A stretch of 64,000 bases of DNA from Colocasia esculenta (GCA_014218235.1 CM024758.1:71992206-72056205); one strand, 5' to 3'; shown: positions 19,091 to 31,095, counted from the stretch's first letter. Numbers and translations: made by a program. The notes: generated from the letters alone by a model not told the origin.

Positions 19091-19819
19091 TGAATTCGAC
19101 TTCTCTGTCAGTTCTGTGCTTAATACTTTTCTGATATTTTAAAGGCTTAACACTTAATGTAAGCTTATCTCCAAATCTTGTATTGCATCTGTTACTAATC
19201 TTTCAATATTTTATTAGTCCATCAAATGTTATTATTTTATTATTTTCTCTGACAAGACAAGTCATATTATACTCATCTAAAATCTTGTGCTGATCATTTC
19301 AGAAATATTATGAATTGAGCTTTGTGTTCTCATGTCTTTGTTCTAGATTTTCTTGGATACAATAGATACAGTGCATTTATGTATTCTCAGGCGCATGGCA
19401 TCTGACAAGACTCACCTACCACTGGACAAGACCCATGCTTTACCTTTTAGCATATCTGCCTGTCTATTCTTTTATCTGAAAAACTTGTGCATACAAGGTT
19501 TCCATACCTCTTTCTGTACTTTTCTGACTCACCTACCTCAAAGGTATGGAGATGCTCTTCCTTTTGTCTTGTCTTTGTTGCAGTCATTTATTGGAGCACA
19601 TTTGTAGCATGTCTCCTTCACAGTCCACTCCGAAAGGAAAAGAGCTTATCTTCTAGCTGTGAAAACTACACCTCTTCTGAAGACCTTGGAAAGAAGCAAA
19701 ATTGAAGAACCTCTGGATAATAAGCTCATACAAAGGAAACTAGAGCTCTCTCTAAACGGTCAAATTGCAAACGGCTACAAACTCCAACGGCTATCTTCTA
19801 AACAGCTATATTCTTAGTG

Positions 19820-19827
19820 TATAAAAG
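19820..19827 (+). promoter_or_regulatory. TATA box of the solo SIRE-like LTR
   Basis: TATAAAAG stands in an otherwise ordinary context about 1.4 kb into the LTR. It marks the probable U3/R border and shows the promoter was retained in the solo LTR. Confidence 0.65.
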
Positions 19828-20539
19828 GAGCTCAAGTTTGAAAAGAACACATATATACAAGCTGTTACATATCATGTGAGCTTCATTTGAATTTCTTAAA
19901 GCCTTTCCTGCAAGCAAAAAGTCTGAGAGCTTTTCTCTTCAGAATACATTCTCTGAAGCTCTCCTAGAAGTCTTGAGTAGGTGGCAAATGTAATTGCTTA
20001 TTTTCTTCAAGTACACCCTTGCATTTCAGATAGGATTCAGTCTCATTTCTGATCTATAATCCTTCTGAAGTCTGTATGTGTTTGTGCTCAGATCTGAGGC
20101 AAACAACAAGTGTTTCTATTATTCTTGTGTAATTTCTGCAGAAGTCTGGTTCTGCATTGCCACTCCTATGAAGGGAAGCCTTGTGAAAGGCAGTTGTTGT
20201 ACCCCTGTTTAGGGAAGACTTGCTTAGGAGCAAGTGGGTTTGATTTCCTCTCAAGGGTGAGAGAAGGCCAATTTATTGGCGGTTAGTGGAAATCTCAAGT
20301 GGTTAACTTGAGGACTGGATGTAGGACTCCTAATTGGAAGGGTCGAACCAGGATAAATCCTTGTGCATTCTTGTGTGATTGTTTCCGCCTTGTTTACACT
20401 TGAATCACACACATCACACTAAGCTCTAACAAATTTATTTAGTGTTGTGCAATTTCATAAGAAAATTTAAAAGGAAGAAGTCCTATTCACCCCCCCCCCC
20501 TCTAGGACATTCTTAGTGCCATTTCGATCCAACAAATGC

Positions 20540-21420
20540 TTCTTCAATTCCTTCAACTCTGTCGATGCCATTCTATACGGTGCCTTTGAAATAGGCATAC
20601 TGCCTGGCTGCAACTCAACTGTGAAATCTACCTCTCTATAAGGAGCTAATCCTGGCAATTCCTCTGGGAACACATCTGCAAATTCTCAGACCATGGGTAC
20701 CATCTCTACAGTCTTATCTGCCTCTACTAAACTAACTGAAGCAAGATATGCTACACACCCAGCATTTATCAACTTTCTAGCTCTAAGTGCAGAAATAACA
20801 AACTTGGGAGTGTAAAAGGGCATACCTTGAAATTCAAACACTGCTTCACTAGGCCTGCAAAATTTGACTTTCTTCTTTCTGCAATCCACCAATGCCCCAT
20901 AGGCTTCCAACCAATCCATCCCCAAAATCACATCATAATCCTTCAATGAAAGTGCATACAGTCTTACTGGCATCTGATTCCCCTGAATTACTATCGGAAC
21001 CTCATCTAAATAACAGGAAGTAAGCATATATCCTCCTGAGGGAATCTCTACAATCAACTCACAATGCCTTTCTTCTAGGGGATATACCATGCTATCCATA
21101 AAATCTTCGGAAATGAACGAATGCGAAGCACCCGAATCAATTAATATTCTACCAGAAAAGTCAAAAAGAGGTAATATACCTTCAATCAGATTGGATGCCT
21201 CCGCCTGAGCTCTGGTAACTGCCATAACTCGACCCCATCCTCCTTTCTGGAAAGGTGCACCTCTGCCTCGCTCTGCTGGCTGCTAAAATGGTTGTTGTTG
21301 CTGCGGTGCGCCTCTTCCATAACTGTACTCCCGAGGAAGCGGACAATTCCTAGATAAATGCTCTGGTTGCCCACAATTATAACACCGAAAACCTGGAAAA
21401 GTTACGAGCTGCCCTGCCAT
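20540..21420 (-). pseudogene. Gy3 Gag zinc knuckle, protease and RT start
   Basis: On the minus strand a single knuckle, CYNCGQPEHLSRNC, lies near 21390-21345. The 179-codon frame 21225-20686 begins with TRAQAEASNLIEG and has the protease active site ILIDSGASHSFIS, then YDVILGMDWLEAYGA. The frame 20673-20467 continues with [19 protein letters not shown] of the reverse transcriptase start before the solo LTR interrupts. The DSG triad is intact. TREQAEASN is also found in Gy5, so the two are related. Confidence 0.88.
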
Positions 21421-21603
21421 ACTCTGCTGTGACTCCTCTGGTGCTGGCCTAACACCTCAGCCCTGCTGAACACCCGGCTGAAAACCCTGTTGTCTACCAC
21501 CTCCTCGTCCTCTAAACATCTTCTTTATTTTACCACCCCACGTTGCAAACCCTGATGATGACGATGCTCTTGAGGGTGCCTTGAAGCCGAAAGCCACCTA
21601 TCC

Positions 21604-22812
21604 TGTCATGTCCTGAGAATTACGCAGCGGATATTAATTCGAATAATTCGAGACGATATCCCGAGATGTGAACAGTCGGCAAATAAGCCTCTAGCTAGCA
21701 CGCAATAAATGTGTAACAACACAACATCATCATAGGGCCCAAATATTGAACTCAATGGAAATTGTATTCAAATCTCATCTCATTGTATCAAAGTGGAACT
21801 AATACAACTCTTTAACTATTGGATAACAGAACTAGACTCAATAAAAGTAAAAGTACATTACTCCTCACTTCCTACTACATTGTTCTAACACTCAAAGCAA
21901 ACTAACTATAACTAGACACATAGTTGGAACGCTCATCACTCGGACGCATTCCCATCCTCGACTTGCTCCTCTTCTTGTATTTCATAGTCACCTAGAATGG
22001 TTAAAAGTAGGGAATGGCAAACTAGCCCAGTAGGATTTATATCTCAATGTGCGGGCAATGATATAAGTGATTAGAAATTTAGAACTAGGTAAGCACGATG
22101 ATCAAGATATGCATGTACGAATAAAACTCATTAAAAACATGATACATGAAACAAGCTAGAGAGAGTGATCGTGATAGAGCAAGATCTAGAATGATATAAC
22201 GAGCAAGATGGTATCAATAGTGTGGCATGTAATAAGCACGCAAGATATCACTAAATTGCAATAAATGCAGGATGGCCATATCACACAAGCAAGCAAGCAT
22301 GCACGAGCACGATCATGTAACACTAATCAGGCACGAAGACACTAATGTACACCAAGGAAAGATCCACCTTGAAATGCACACTAGGACACGTGTATGTGGT
22401 TATTGTATCTATCATTCAACACGCAAGTACTCCCAACGCAGATGCAACGCCAGTAATCATTATACCCCATAGTTAACAGTATATTTAAGACTCTCCGTCA
22501 TTGGGGCTAGACTGGGGCCCTTGGACACTCGCCGTGCCCGGTCAGCATCTCATTTCATTTTAAATGTAGATACCCACAATGATTAATGGCCAATAAGAGT
22601 TTCAAGATGTAAGCATGTGTAATGTCATGTTCATGATGATGATGAAAACAAGTAATAAGTAAGGTGAACATGATTTCATGATACAATAGTCAAGAGATAA
22701 TTTCGGCAGCATATCGGCGCATTTTATACTTTAATTCAATCTTTACATTATGGCTTAAGTCTAGATTTTAAATCACACTCATGAGAACAAGAGAGAGAAA
22801 TGAAGTGTACGC
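21604..22812 (-). repeat. Truncated Gy2-type LTR inside Gy3 gag
   Basis: Starting TGTCATGTCCTGAG it follows 8127-9345 along its length with moderate divergence, more than between the two Gy2 LTRs. Similarity stops at about 22812, before the position of the palindromic array. TATCC before and TATCT after might be a target duplication, but the right end lacks the usual CA, so a deletion is more likely. Confidence 0.8.
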
Positions 22813-23284
22813 TATCTCCAAGGAACTTCAATGGTACAACCAACTCGGTCTCCATGAGGGAATCCACAGAGTACGGAGATTTATAGAGGTCTTAGAGAAA
22901 AGGTCACCAGTCTACCGATACAGAATGACCGATAGAGAGGTGGTACCTCAACTACTGGTGTGGTAGGGGTGGTGCCACTGGTACTGCCTCCTCCACAATC
23001 GGTGGTGCCCCTACTGCCGGTTGTACTATGCCTGATGATCCAGTCTAGTACGGATCTCTGTAAGACTTTCCCATATTCTTTCTATCATTGATGCGTAGTC
23101 TCCTCAGATTCATCTCCACCTCCTCCCCCATCTCTCCTGTCTGCAATTTTTGATCCTGCACAAATGTCATTCCAACCACACAACATACAACAAACATACA
23201 AAAACTAGGTCAACTACCAGCAGTGGGCTAAAGTAGAGAATAGGCTATGCAAATTTCCGATTCCCTTACATTCACACGAACCTT
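22813..23284 (-). pseudogene. Gy3 gag N-terminal region and leader
   Basis: Minus-strand frames give EVEMNLRRLRINDRKNMGK near 23110 followed by a Pro/Ala-rich stretch, the pattern of a Gypsy Gag N-terminus. No intact frame exceeds 60 codons. Assignment rests mainly on position between the primer site and the rest of gag. Confidence 0.45.
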
Positions 23285-23296
23285 GCTCTGATACCA
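23285..23296 (-). other. Gy3 primer binding site (initiator tRNA-Met)
   Basis: The minus strand reads TGGTATCAGAGC exactly, two bases from the LTR end at 23299. Confidence 0.9.
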
Positions 23297-23298
23297 AC

Positions 23299-25425
23299 TG
23301 TAGCGGTCCTCGTTGTTCAATCCCGTTAACCTAATAACGAGCTTGACCCGACTCCGCCTCCAGCGAATGAGCCATAGCCTCGCAAGGGATACCATTTACA
23401 AGTCTGTAGAAATATAAAGGAAACAGCTCAAATATATATAAGATTGTCATCTCACAAATATTTACATGACATATACATAGCCATTTTCTCAACTGTAGCC
23501 AAACACAACTACAACAACCTGGGACATACCTCGAGGTGTACAAAGAAAGAAAATTACACTGCTGGTGATGCAGACCCAACCCCGCTATGGTGCGGCTCCG
23601 AGCCAGAAGAGGGACGAGAAGCCTCCTGCTCTCCCTCACTTGAAAGAAGTAGGGGTGAGCCTCACGAGTCACTGGCTCAATAGGGAAACTCCCCCAAAAG
23701 TCGAACAAAACCAAACTCACAAGTAAAGAAGCAGGAAGCTATGTTAGCAATTTATAGAACTATCCACACAGGATATTAAAGCTGTAAACGCTACTTACCA
23801 CATGCCAGTAATAGAAATCAGCTTTAATAAACAAACGGAAAGCCTCACCAGGTGTACGTGCTAAAGTAGAAAAATGCTACATTCGAGTCATTAAGACTGG
23901 TTCGCGACACCAGCAACCGACCCAGACAACCCCACAGGACTACCTCTCAGTCTCGCAGCCACGGACGAAAGGTCCAGCTGTCTCTCCACTAGAATAAGCC
24001 AAGAAACTATGGAGACCAACCAACACCACTCTTGCGGACTACACTGCCGCAGGTCCATGCCTGGCACCTTTAGGGACTCCGGCCCGAGCTCCCTAAAGTG
24101 AGGCACTGGAAAACAAGACTAGCTGGGGCCCAGTACATCTATTGGTGTCCGTAACCCCCACCCACGAGCGCTCTACAAGCGACAAAAGACAAACTCTCAC
24201 AAGTCGCTGTCCCACTGCCGTCTTTTCCTCAGCCGGACGTACAACTCTACACAAGAGCGAGGGTGTCTAGGAAGATGACACAAACCTCGATGGTACACAA
24301 GTACTGGGACGAGCCCCGAGCACTAACGTGCCTGGCTCACACAAAACCTGGGGCTCCCAACTGAAGAGGTAACCATCGTAGGTGTCGTACTACTCGCCAT
24401 GCACATACAAACCACGTGCACACTGCTCAAACCACGTGAACAACACGTCAACCCTATAAACAACACGCTCCTCAGGTGCTACAGGTGCCAATGCACCGCT
24501 TACCATTGCCATTCACAACACGTAATGATAAACCGATAATCACACGACCATGCACAAATCCATTACCATCGGAACCCTTAACGTGATAGTGTCTACTGTT
24601 GCCTTCTGAACGCGACACCTCGATATTTCACGTTCAGAAGAAGAACGCGACGGGTCGAGCTGTTGCATTCAAAACGCAACACCCTGGTCTGTCGCCTTCA
24701 CAGGTGAAACCCTAAAACTGGGAACCCATCTCCGGATCTCCCATGCAAACCATGTAAAACGCTGTAACAACCAATTATTCATGCTCTACACGTTCTCTTA
24801 GCATGGTATCTAGCATCTATACTACAACTAACACATTAAACATGCATCATATGCAACTCACGTAGTAAAACGGGGCAGAATCTCCCTACCTTCACAAAGA
24901 ACGTGAAAAATAGTGATCCCCCGGTGTTTTCCCCCACTCTGTAGCACATCCGGCAGTGAGAGCACGCCGAAATGATTCCAAACCCTGAATCGCCCGAAAT
25001 CCCCGTGAAAACTCCTCCCCTGGCCAAACAGAGCTTGCTGGGCTCTGTCTGGCCGACCTAGGTTAAGAGTTGTTCGCAGTTGAGAACGTGACGCACCCTA
25101 CGGTCACGACTTGAATGCAACGGAGAAGGCCATCGCCTTCTCATGGCTGATGTCAGCAGGCCGCCCAGCGCATGACATGCGGCGAATATGTAGACGAAGA
25201 CCGCTTCGCGACGGCAACCAGAACACGACACCCAGGGCTGTCGCATTCAGAACGCGACGCCTAACCCTGTCGCGTTCACAAACAATGAACCAATGAGTGC
25301 TTTAGGCCCAAACTGTCGGCCCACAAAGCCTCACAACCTGCGTAAACACCTGCAACACACACTAATGGGCCACACACTGGCCTCCACAACCACTAAACCA
25401 TGATCTGAACAGTCAATACGCTACA
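23299..25425 (-). repeat. Gy3 5' LTR (2.1 kb)
   Basis: In plus orientation it starts TGTAGCGGTCC beside the primer site and ends ACGCTACA, giving TG...CA termini on the minus strand. Immediately after it the Cop2 gag frame begins. No second copy is present in the window. It contains no gene; small open frames within it hold no domain. Confidence 0.75.
24600..25290. repeat. Gy3 LTR clusters of GAACGCGAC / GTCGCGTTC
   Basis: Two clusters are seen, 24608-24705 and 25085-25280. The clearest unit is a perfect 9-bp inverted repeat: GAACGCGAC at 25250-25258 and GTCGCGTTC at 25269-25277, with a ten-base loop. Variants such as GAACACGAC and TGTCGCATTC surround it. The motif is the same as in the Gy1 LTR although the LTR ends are unrelated. 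Confidence 0.85.
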
Positions 25426-26700
25426 CAAACTGTCAGAAAAATACTTAGATCTCTAACTCATTCATGGACCCCTAAGGTCACTACTATTGAGGACGCTCAT
25501 GATCTAACAAAACTTTCCATTGATAAATTAATTGGTTCTCTTATGGCCCATGAAATAAATATGGAAAGATTCTCTGAAAGTACATCCAAAAAGAAAATGC
25601 CAAATGTTTTGAAAGCTTGCAGATTCTTCTTCCTCTGAAGATTCAAAATAGATCAGATGACAGTGATGATGAAGTCTTGCTGTCAGAAAGCTCTAACGAA
25701 TTCTTGCAAAGAAAAAGAAGTTCGGCTCAAAGAGATATTTCAAAAGAGAAAAGAAGAAAGAGCCAACTTGTTATGAATGCTATCAGCCTGGACATTACAA
25801 GTCAGAATGTCCAAAACTTAAGAAGAGACCTGCTGAAAAGTTTGATAAACTAAAGGCAAAAAAGAAGATTCAGAAAATACAAAAAGAAGGCAATGTCCGC
25901 AGCTTGGGATAATGAAGAAGCTACAACTTCAGACTCTTCAAGCTCAGAATCAAAAGAAGAGGAACAAGTCAATCTAGCCCTCATGGCAGGACTAGAATAG
26001 GTAAACTCTAAAACATCCTTTACTTCATATTCAGAATCCGATTCTGATAGCTTAGAGGATGCATTTAATGAACTGTATGAAAAATATAAAACAATGGTTA
26101 AACAAATGAAAATTGTTAAGATTAACCTACTGAATCAAGAAAAATCAAACACTTTTCTAAAAGGTGAAGTAGAAAAGATAGGATAAAACTTAACTGAAAC
26201 AAAAAGGTCTAATGAACTACTCTGTGATGATTTAAAAGCTAAAAATAGTAAAATCATGGAACTTGAAACAAATCTAAAAGAATTGAAAGATGAGGAAAAA
26301 TAAAGAAGAAATAACTATCTCAGAGCTACCATAGATAAAATTGCTAAATGTAAAACATCTCTATTTGTAAAACTAAAAGGTGCTCGAACTGGTAAAAAGA
26401 AATATGGAGTAGGATATACATCTCCAAAAAATGAGGAAATATTATCTATCCTGAAAAATACCCAACTCCAAAATTATAGAAAGAAGAGGAATAAAAATTC
26501 CCATAAAGTTAATCAACATGTCTATAGATAAAAACATAAATCCAATAAAACTACACATACAAAGAATGCATATGATTTGTGATGTAGTCATTGTAATCAA
26601 TTAGGACACATAATCAGCACTTGTACACTAGACACTTGCATTGGATTCCAAAGACTAACCATCAAGGACCCAAGAAAATTTGGTACCAAAAATTAAAACT
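25426..26700 (+). pseudogene. Cop2 Gag (long SIRE-type, two zinc knuckles)
   Basis: The start is truncated. KILRSLTHSWTPKVT near 25440 and IDKLIGSLMAHEINM near 25530 are core Gag blocks. A first knuckle, CYECYQPGHYKSEC, is near 25779-25820. A long Lys/Glu-rich, coiled-coil-like stretch follows (25900-26450), then a second knuckle, CSHCNQLGHIISTC, at 26583-26624. This long Gag with coiled coil and separated knuckles is characteristic of SIRE-type elements. Several in-frame stops and shifts break it. Confidence 0.85.
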
Positions 26701-26734
26701 TAGTTCTGTTTATAGGGTCGCCTAAGAGCATCCA

Positions 26735-27730
26735 AATGGTATTTAGATAGTGGGTGCTCAAGACATATGAAAGTGATAGAAACTATTTACAAGCTTTAGA
26801 GATAAAGTTGGTCAAGTTACCTATGGAGATAATGGAAAAGGAAAAGTCTAGGATGTGGAACTATTGATCAAAGGAAAAAGATTTGATAGAAGATGTTATG
26901 TATGTAGAAGGTCTAAAGCATAATCTGATTAGCATCAGTCAGCTTTGTGACAAAGGTCACTTAGCCGAGTTTTAGAATGATAAGTGTATAATCCAAAAGG
27001 ATGAGAAAACAGTGTTTGAAGCACAAAGAGTCAAAAATCTGTACACTCTACAATTGGCAGAATTAAAAGAAGTCAATCTATGTCTTGCAACCACAAAGAG
27101 TGAGGAAACTGATCTATGGCACAAAAGATTAGGACATGCTAGTACTTCAGTGATCAAGAAACTAATCAAGCATGATCTAGTTAAAGGTCTTCCAAAACTA
27201 AAGCTAAAGAAATCAGGAATCTGTACAGCATGTGCAAAAGGAAAGTAGACCAAGACTTCATTTCAGTCCAAAACAGTGGTAACAACTTCCAAACCTTTGG
27301 AACTCATTCATATGGACTTGTTTGGAACAATGAGTACAGTCAGTCTTGGAGGAAAAGTTTATGGCTATGTAATCGTAGATGATTTTCAAGATTCACTTGG
27401 GTATCATTTTTGGAAGCCAAATCAGAAACATTCTCAGCTTTTCTGAAGTTTAGTAAATTAGTACAGAAGAATCAGAAATTTCAGATAATTAGCATTAGAT
27501 CTAATCATGGTAGAGAATTCAAGAATGAAGAATTTGTCAGATTCTGCGAAGAAAATGGCATAGAACACAACTTCTCCGCACCAAGAACACCTCAACAGAA
27601 TGGAGTAGCAGAAAGGAAGAACAGAACACTGGTGGACATGGCCAGGACAATGCTGCATAATACAATCTACCAAAGTACTTCTGGGCAGAAGCAGTCAACA
27701 CAGCCTGCTACATTATCAACAGATGTATGA
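26735..27730 (+). pseudogene. Cop2 protease and integrase
   Basis: The protease active site YLDSGCSRHMK is at about 26739-26771. The pre-integrase zinc finger WHKRLGHAST is at 27115 onward, with CTACAKGK as the Cys pair, followed by a TAG stop. The integrase core has IVDDF (first Asp, about 27375), then RSNHGREFKN at about 27500, where family members have RSDHGREF; the second catalytic Asp is Asn here. The last acidic residue is present in NGVAERKNRTL. Besides the frameshift near 27390, this substitution alone should abolish integration. Confidence 0.87.
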
Positions 27731-27989
27731 TCAGACCAATCTTGAAGAAGACACCTTATGAGTTATACAAGGAAATGAAGCCAAAACATTAGCCACCTTC
27801 GACCCTTTGGTTAAGAAGAAGATGTTGTTGAAGAATGTGCAGGAATCTGGAACAAGCTTCTCTTGAAGAAAAAGAAGAAGACAATGATGATCCACGACTA
27901 GAAGAATTGCAACAACCAGATGAAACACAGGAAGGATTACCTAGAAAATTGAGGTATCACAAAGATCATCCAAAAAGAAAATATTATAG

Positions 27990-28800
27990 GTGATCTTAGA
28001 CAAGGTAAGAACAAGAGGTATGACCATTCCCTGTGACTTTACTGCATTTGTTTCTCAAATAGAGCCTAGGACAATCAATGATGCACTGGTAGATGAATCT
28101 TGGATCCTAGCTATGCAAGAGGAACTTAATCAATTCCAACGTAGTCAGGTTTGGACTCTTGTCCCTAGACCTTCTGACCATCCAGTTATTGGGACCAGAT
28201 GGGTCTTCAGAAACAAAATGGATGAATCAGGAGTAATCACATGGAACAAAGCCAGACTGGTAGCACAAGGATATTCCCAAGAGGAAGACATTGATTTCGA
28301 TGAAACCTATGCTCCAGTTGTTAGATTAGAGGCTATTAGAATATTGTTAGCTTATGCATGCTCTCTTAATATCAACTTATTTCAGATGGATATCAAGAGT
28401 ACTTTTCTAAATGTTTCATAAAGAAGAAGTTTATGTTGAGCAACCACCAGGCTTTTGAAGATACTAATATCCAATCATATTTTCCAGTTAAAGAAAGTAT
28501 TATATGGTCTGAAACAAGCTCCAGAGCTTGGTATGAAAGACTAAGTGCTTATCTTATATCACATATTTTATAAGAGGTAAAGTAGGTAGTACCTTATTTA
28601 TTAGAAATTTTAGAAGAAATCTGATTGTGCAAATATATGTTGATGATATTATTTTTGGTTCTACTAATGAATCACTTTGTAAATTCGTTGAAAATCTATG
28701 CAAAGTGAGTTTGAGATGAGCATGATGGGTGGGCTTAATTACTTTCTTGGCTTGCAAATCAAGCAGACCAAGGAGGGTACTCACATCTGTCAAATTAAAT
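27990..28800 (+). pseudogene. Cop2 reverse transcriptase
   Basis: The frame 27990-28421 has PRTINDALVDESWILAMQEE, TRWVFRNKMDE, KARLVAQGYSQEE and FQMDIKSTFLN, the first conserved blocks of Copia reverse transcriptase. After a stop at 28420 the frame shifts, and the catalytic IYVDDIIFGST box is at about 28634-28666. Both catalytic Asp residues are kept. Bases 28736-28800 hold FLGLQIKQTKEG. Confidence 0.9.
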
Positions 28801-28929
28801 AATATTTAGATTTATTATCTAAATATGGTTTTGACAAGTGTAAGCCCTTAGGAACACCCATGAGCTCTGGAATTAAGTTAGATAGTGACCAATGGCAAAA
28901 GCATATCAGAAGATCTATAGAGGCATGAT

Positions 28930-29418
28930 TGGGTCATTACTCTATCTTACTGCTAGTAGACTAGACATAATGTACAGTGTATGTTTGTGCGCTAGATTTC
29001 AAGCTGATCCGAAAGAATCGCATGTCAATGCCGTTAAAAAAAAATTAGATATCTTATAAATACAAGTAAATTGGGTTTATGGTATCCCAGATGTTCTAAA
29101 TTTAATTTGCTTGGATATTGTGATGTTGACTATGCTAGATGCAAAGTAGATAGAAAAAGCACCACTGGTACTTGTTAAATTCTTGCAGATGCTTAATTTC
29201 CTAGTCTTCCAGAAAGTAAAACTCAGTAGCCTTGTCCACAATAAAAGCAAATATATTGCAGCTGGACGCTGCTGCACTCAACTGCTGTGATTAAGCATCA
29301 ACTTGAAAACTATGGTCATACACTTCAGGAAATTCCAATATTGTGTGACACACAAGCGCAATCAACCTGACCAAGAATCCAATCCAACATTCAAGAACCA
29401 AGCACATTGAGGTCAGAT
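28930..29418 (+). pseudogene. Cop2 RNase H, interrupted by Cop3
   Basis: SLLYLTASRLDIMYSVCLC lies near 28935-28990 and DYARCKVDRKSTTGTC near 29128-29175, both Copia RNase H blocks. The frame is broken several times. The coding sequence stops at the IEVR codons and continues at 53777 with HHFIRDH, showing where Cop3 inserted. Confidence 0.87.
29414..29418. other. Target duplication of Cop3, left copy (CAGAT)
   Basis: The right copy after Cop3 (53777-53781) reads CAGAC. The single difference is explained by one transition. Removing Cop3 rejoins the Cop2 RNase H reading. Confidence 0.8.
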
Positions 29419-29635
29419 TGTTGGGTTGAGTGTGAAGACAATTCATTTCCCCTCATTTTGATGATGACAAGTTGTGATTTTAATGCACAATAATTGGAAC
29501 ATGTTAATGCACCGCACATGTAATGACCATATTCAAAAAGAATATTTTCAAACACATTTATCATTTATTTCATGTAATATATTGGACTAATGAAATATGT
29601 GTTTATTTCTCAGGGACAACATTTCTTTCTTGCAA

Positions 29636-29980
29636 AGGTATGTCGACACACACCCACCCCTACTGGTGTCGACACAATGCTCCAAGCCCTAAGCCAAAAG
29701 ATGAAGAAATGGTCAAATAGTGTTGACACTAAACCAAGTCAGGTTGACACTAGACCCAGCTCCCAGTGAACCCTATCAACAGGCCAGGATAGTGTGTCGA
29801 CACTAAACCAGATGGTGTCGACACTAGAGAGCCTTCTCAGAAGGCCTGTTTTGCAGTTCTCTCCAGTGTGTCGACACGAGATGAAGTGGTGTCGACACTA
29901 GAGACCTCTCCCAGGGAACTTTTTCTGCCAGTCTAGGACAGTGTGTCGACACTAGACCAAGTCAGGTCGACACACTCCGA
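29636..29980. repeat. Cop3 5' LTR array of GTGTCGACAC palindromes
   Basis: About ten copies of GTGTCGACAC or variants (GTGTTGACAC, AGGTCGACAC). They are often paired about 20-25 bases apart and separated by CCCAG-containing spacers with a GGACAG lead-in. The order and spacing follow the Gy2 array, including the opening pair and the AATGGTCA spacer. Confidence 0.92.
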
Positions 29981-30088
29981 ACGTTTGTGACTTAAAGTTT
30001 CTCCTGGACACGTGGCCCCTAGGGATTTGGTAGATCGGCCTTGGATCATGTGCCCTCGACCCCCAAGGGTACTTTTGGACATTTTAGG

Positions 30089-30095
30089 TATAATA
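30089..30095 (+). promoter_or_regulatory. TATA-like element of the Cop3 LTR
   Basis: TATAATA within TTTAGGTATAATACTCTCC, conserved in the right LTR at 52796-52802. It is a probable promoter core about 110 bases after the palindromic array. Confidence 0.5.
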
Positions 30096-31082
30096 CTCTC
30101 CTATTGGCCCCACCAAAGAAGAGAGCCTCTAAGAGCCTTCAGAAATCCTTTTGGCGGCAGTGAGAGCTCTCCTCCCTATTCTTGCTCCTCTTGTGCTTCT
30201 TCTCTCCAATTCCCACATCTCCAAGCACAAGAGGAAGATCTTATCCAAGATGGAGCAGTAGGATCAACTTCCAAGGTGCAGATCAAGTAGAAGCAGTCTT
30301 TTGTGAAGAATTCGAGGAAGATCCTGAAGATCAAATTATAGAGCATCGCCCAGGGACTTCAAGAGATCAAGCCCCTTCACAATTCGACATCTACAAGGGA
30401 GTCTTCTGAAGAACAAGGATATTTCAATCAATTCTCATTTCTCCCTTGTGTCTTCTTGGGTTGTTCTAGAGATTGTGCAGTGTCTATTGCATCAATTCTC
30501 TTGAATGAGCCTTTTGAGATCAGATCTTAGCTAGAGGATCTGGATCTTTTGTTGTTGTCTAGCAAAGTGTTTGTGAGTCATTGTACTCAGTGGTTTGTGA
30601 GCCTGTGTGCTCAGTGTTGAGTCGTCGCACTCAAGTTTGGTTGAGCAATTGTGTTCAAGTGTCTAGAGTAGTCTTGCTCTAGGTGTTGTGTTGAGTTGTA
30701 GAACTCTTTGTGGTGGGTTGTCAGGCTCCAGGGTGTGTGTATCCAAGTTGATAGTGGATCCTCACTATGTGAGGGGTGATGTAGATCACATGGTGTGATT
30801 TCCGAACACCTAAAATTTCTTTGTGCAGTGGTTTGTGTGTGACTTAAATTCACATTGCGCTAGATGTATGCATAGGGTTTTCAAATTCACCTTTAATCAA
30901 CTTGTTCCACACTTCAATCATCTAATTCACACAATCACTCATCAGATCTAAATTGCTCGTTCAAATTGCCTCTGATGCTATGCATTGGTTTAAAATTGGG
31001 TAAGCTTCCACAATAGTTGGCCTAGATCTATTCAACCCCCCCCCCTTCTAGATTTTGTCCATCACATCTTCGATCCTTCATT

Positions 31083-31095
31083 TGGTATCAGAGAG
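31083..31095 (+). other. Cop3 primer binding site (tRNA-Met type)
   Basis: TTGGTATCAGAGAGG begins two bases after the LTR end. The first eleven bases match the tRNA-Met complement, followed by GAGGG instead of C. Confidence 0.88.

Larger units (their letters stand above)
18400..20534 (+). repeat. Solo LTR of a SIRE/Maximus-like Copia element
   Basis: It starts TGTTGAGCAACTA and ends CGATCCAACA, has near-identical five-base duplications on both sides, and has no internal region. It is therefore a product of LTR-LTR recombination. Its start and its region after 19350 match the Cop2 3' LTR (54808 onward). A clear TATA box, TATAAAAG, lies at 19820-19827. Upstream of it (18660-19090) is a hairpin array. 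A poly-C tract followed by TCTAGGACATTC near the end is also typical of these LTRs. Confidence 0.88.
17998..25425 (-). mobile_element. Gy3: Gypsy remnant with two later insertions
   Basis: The element lies on the minus strand. It has a 5' LTR (23299-25425), a primer site, part of gag, a zinc knuckle, protease and the first half of reverse transcriptase. It then meets the gap. A solo SIRE-type LTR (18400-20534) splits the reverse transcriptase and a truncated Gy2-type LTR (21604-22812) splits gag. The right edge lies inside the gag of Cop2, suggesting Gy3 inserted into Cop2; the left part of Cop2 would then be hidden by the gap. Confidence 0.8.
25426..29418 (+). mobile_element. Cop2: SIRE/Maximus-like Copia, left part
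   Basis: The coding order is gag (truncated), zinc knuckles, protease, pre-integrase, integrase, reverse transcriptase and RNase H, that of Copia. At 29418 the RNase H is cut by Cop3, and the coding sequence resumes exactly at 53777. Its 3' LTR starts at 54808. The 5' end is missing because Gy3 adjoins it. Confidence 0.9.
29419..31080 (+). repeat. Cop3 5' LTR
   Basis: TGTTGGGTTGAG to CGATCCTTCA. It matches 52131-53776 along its length with scattered indels. A TATA-like TATAATA lies at 30089-30095. The palindromic array at 29636-29980 is upstream of it, in U3. A poly-C tract near 31037 precedes the end, as in the solo SIRE-like LTR. Confidence 0.93.

Noticed and set aside
24600..25290. Host CpG-island promoter
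   Set aside because: The CpG clusters lie within an LTR with clear termini and repeat a motif found in other LTRs; no host gene is adjacent.
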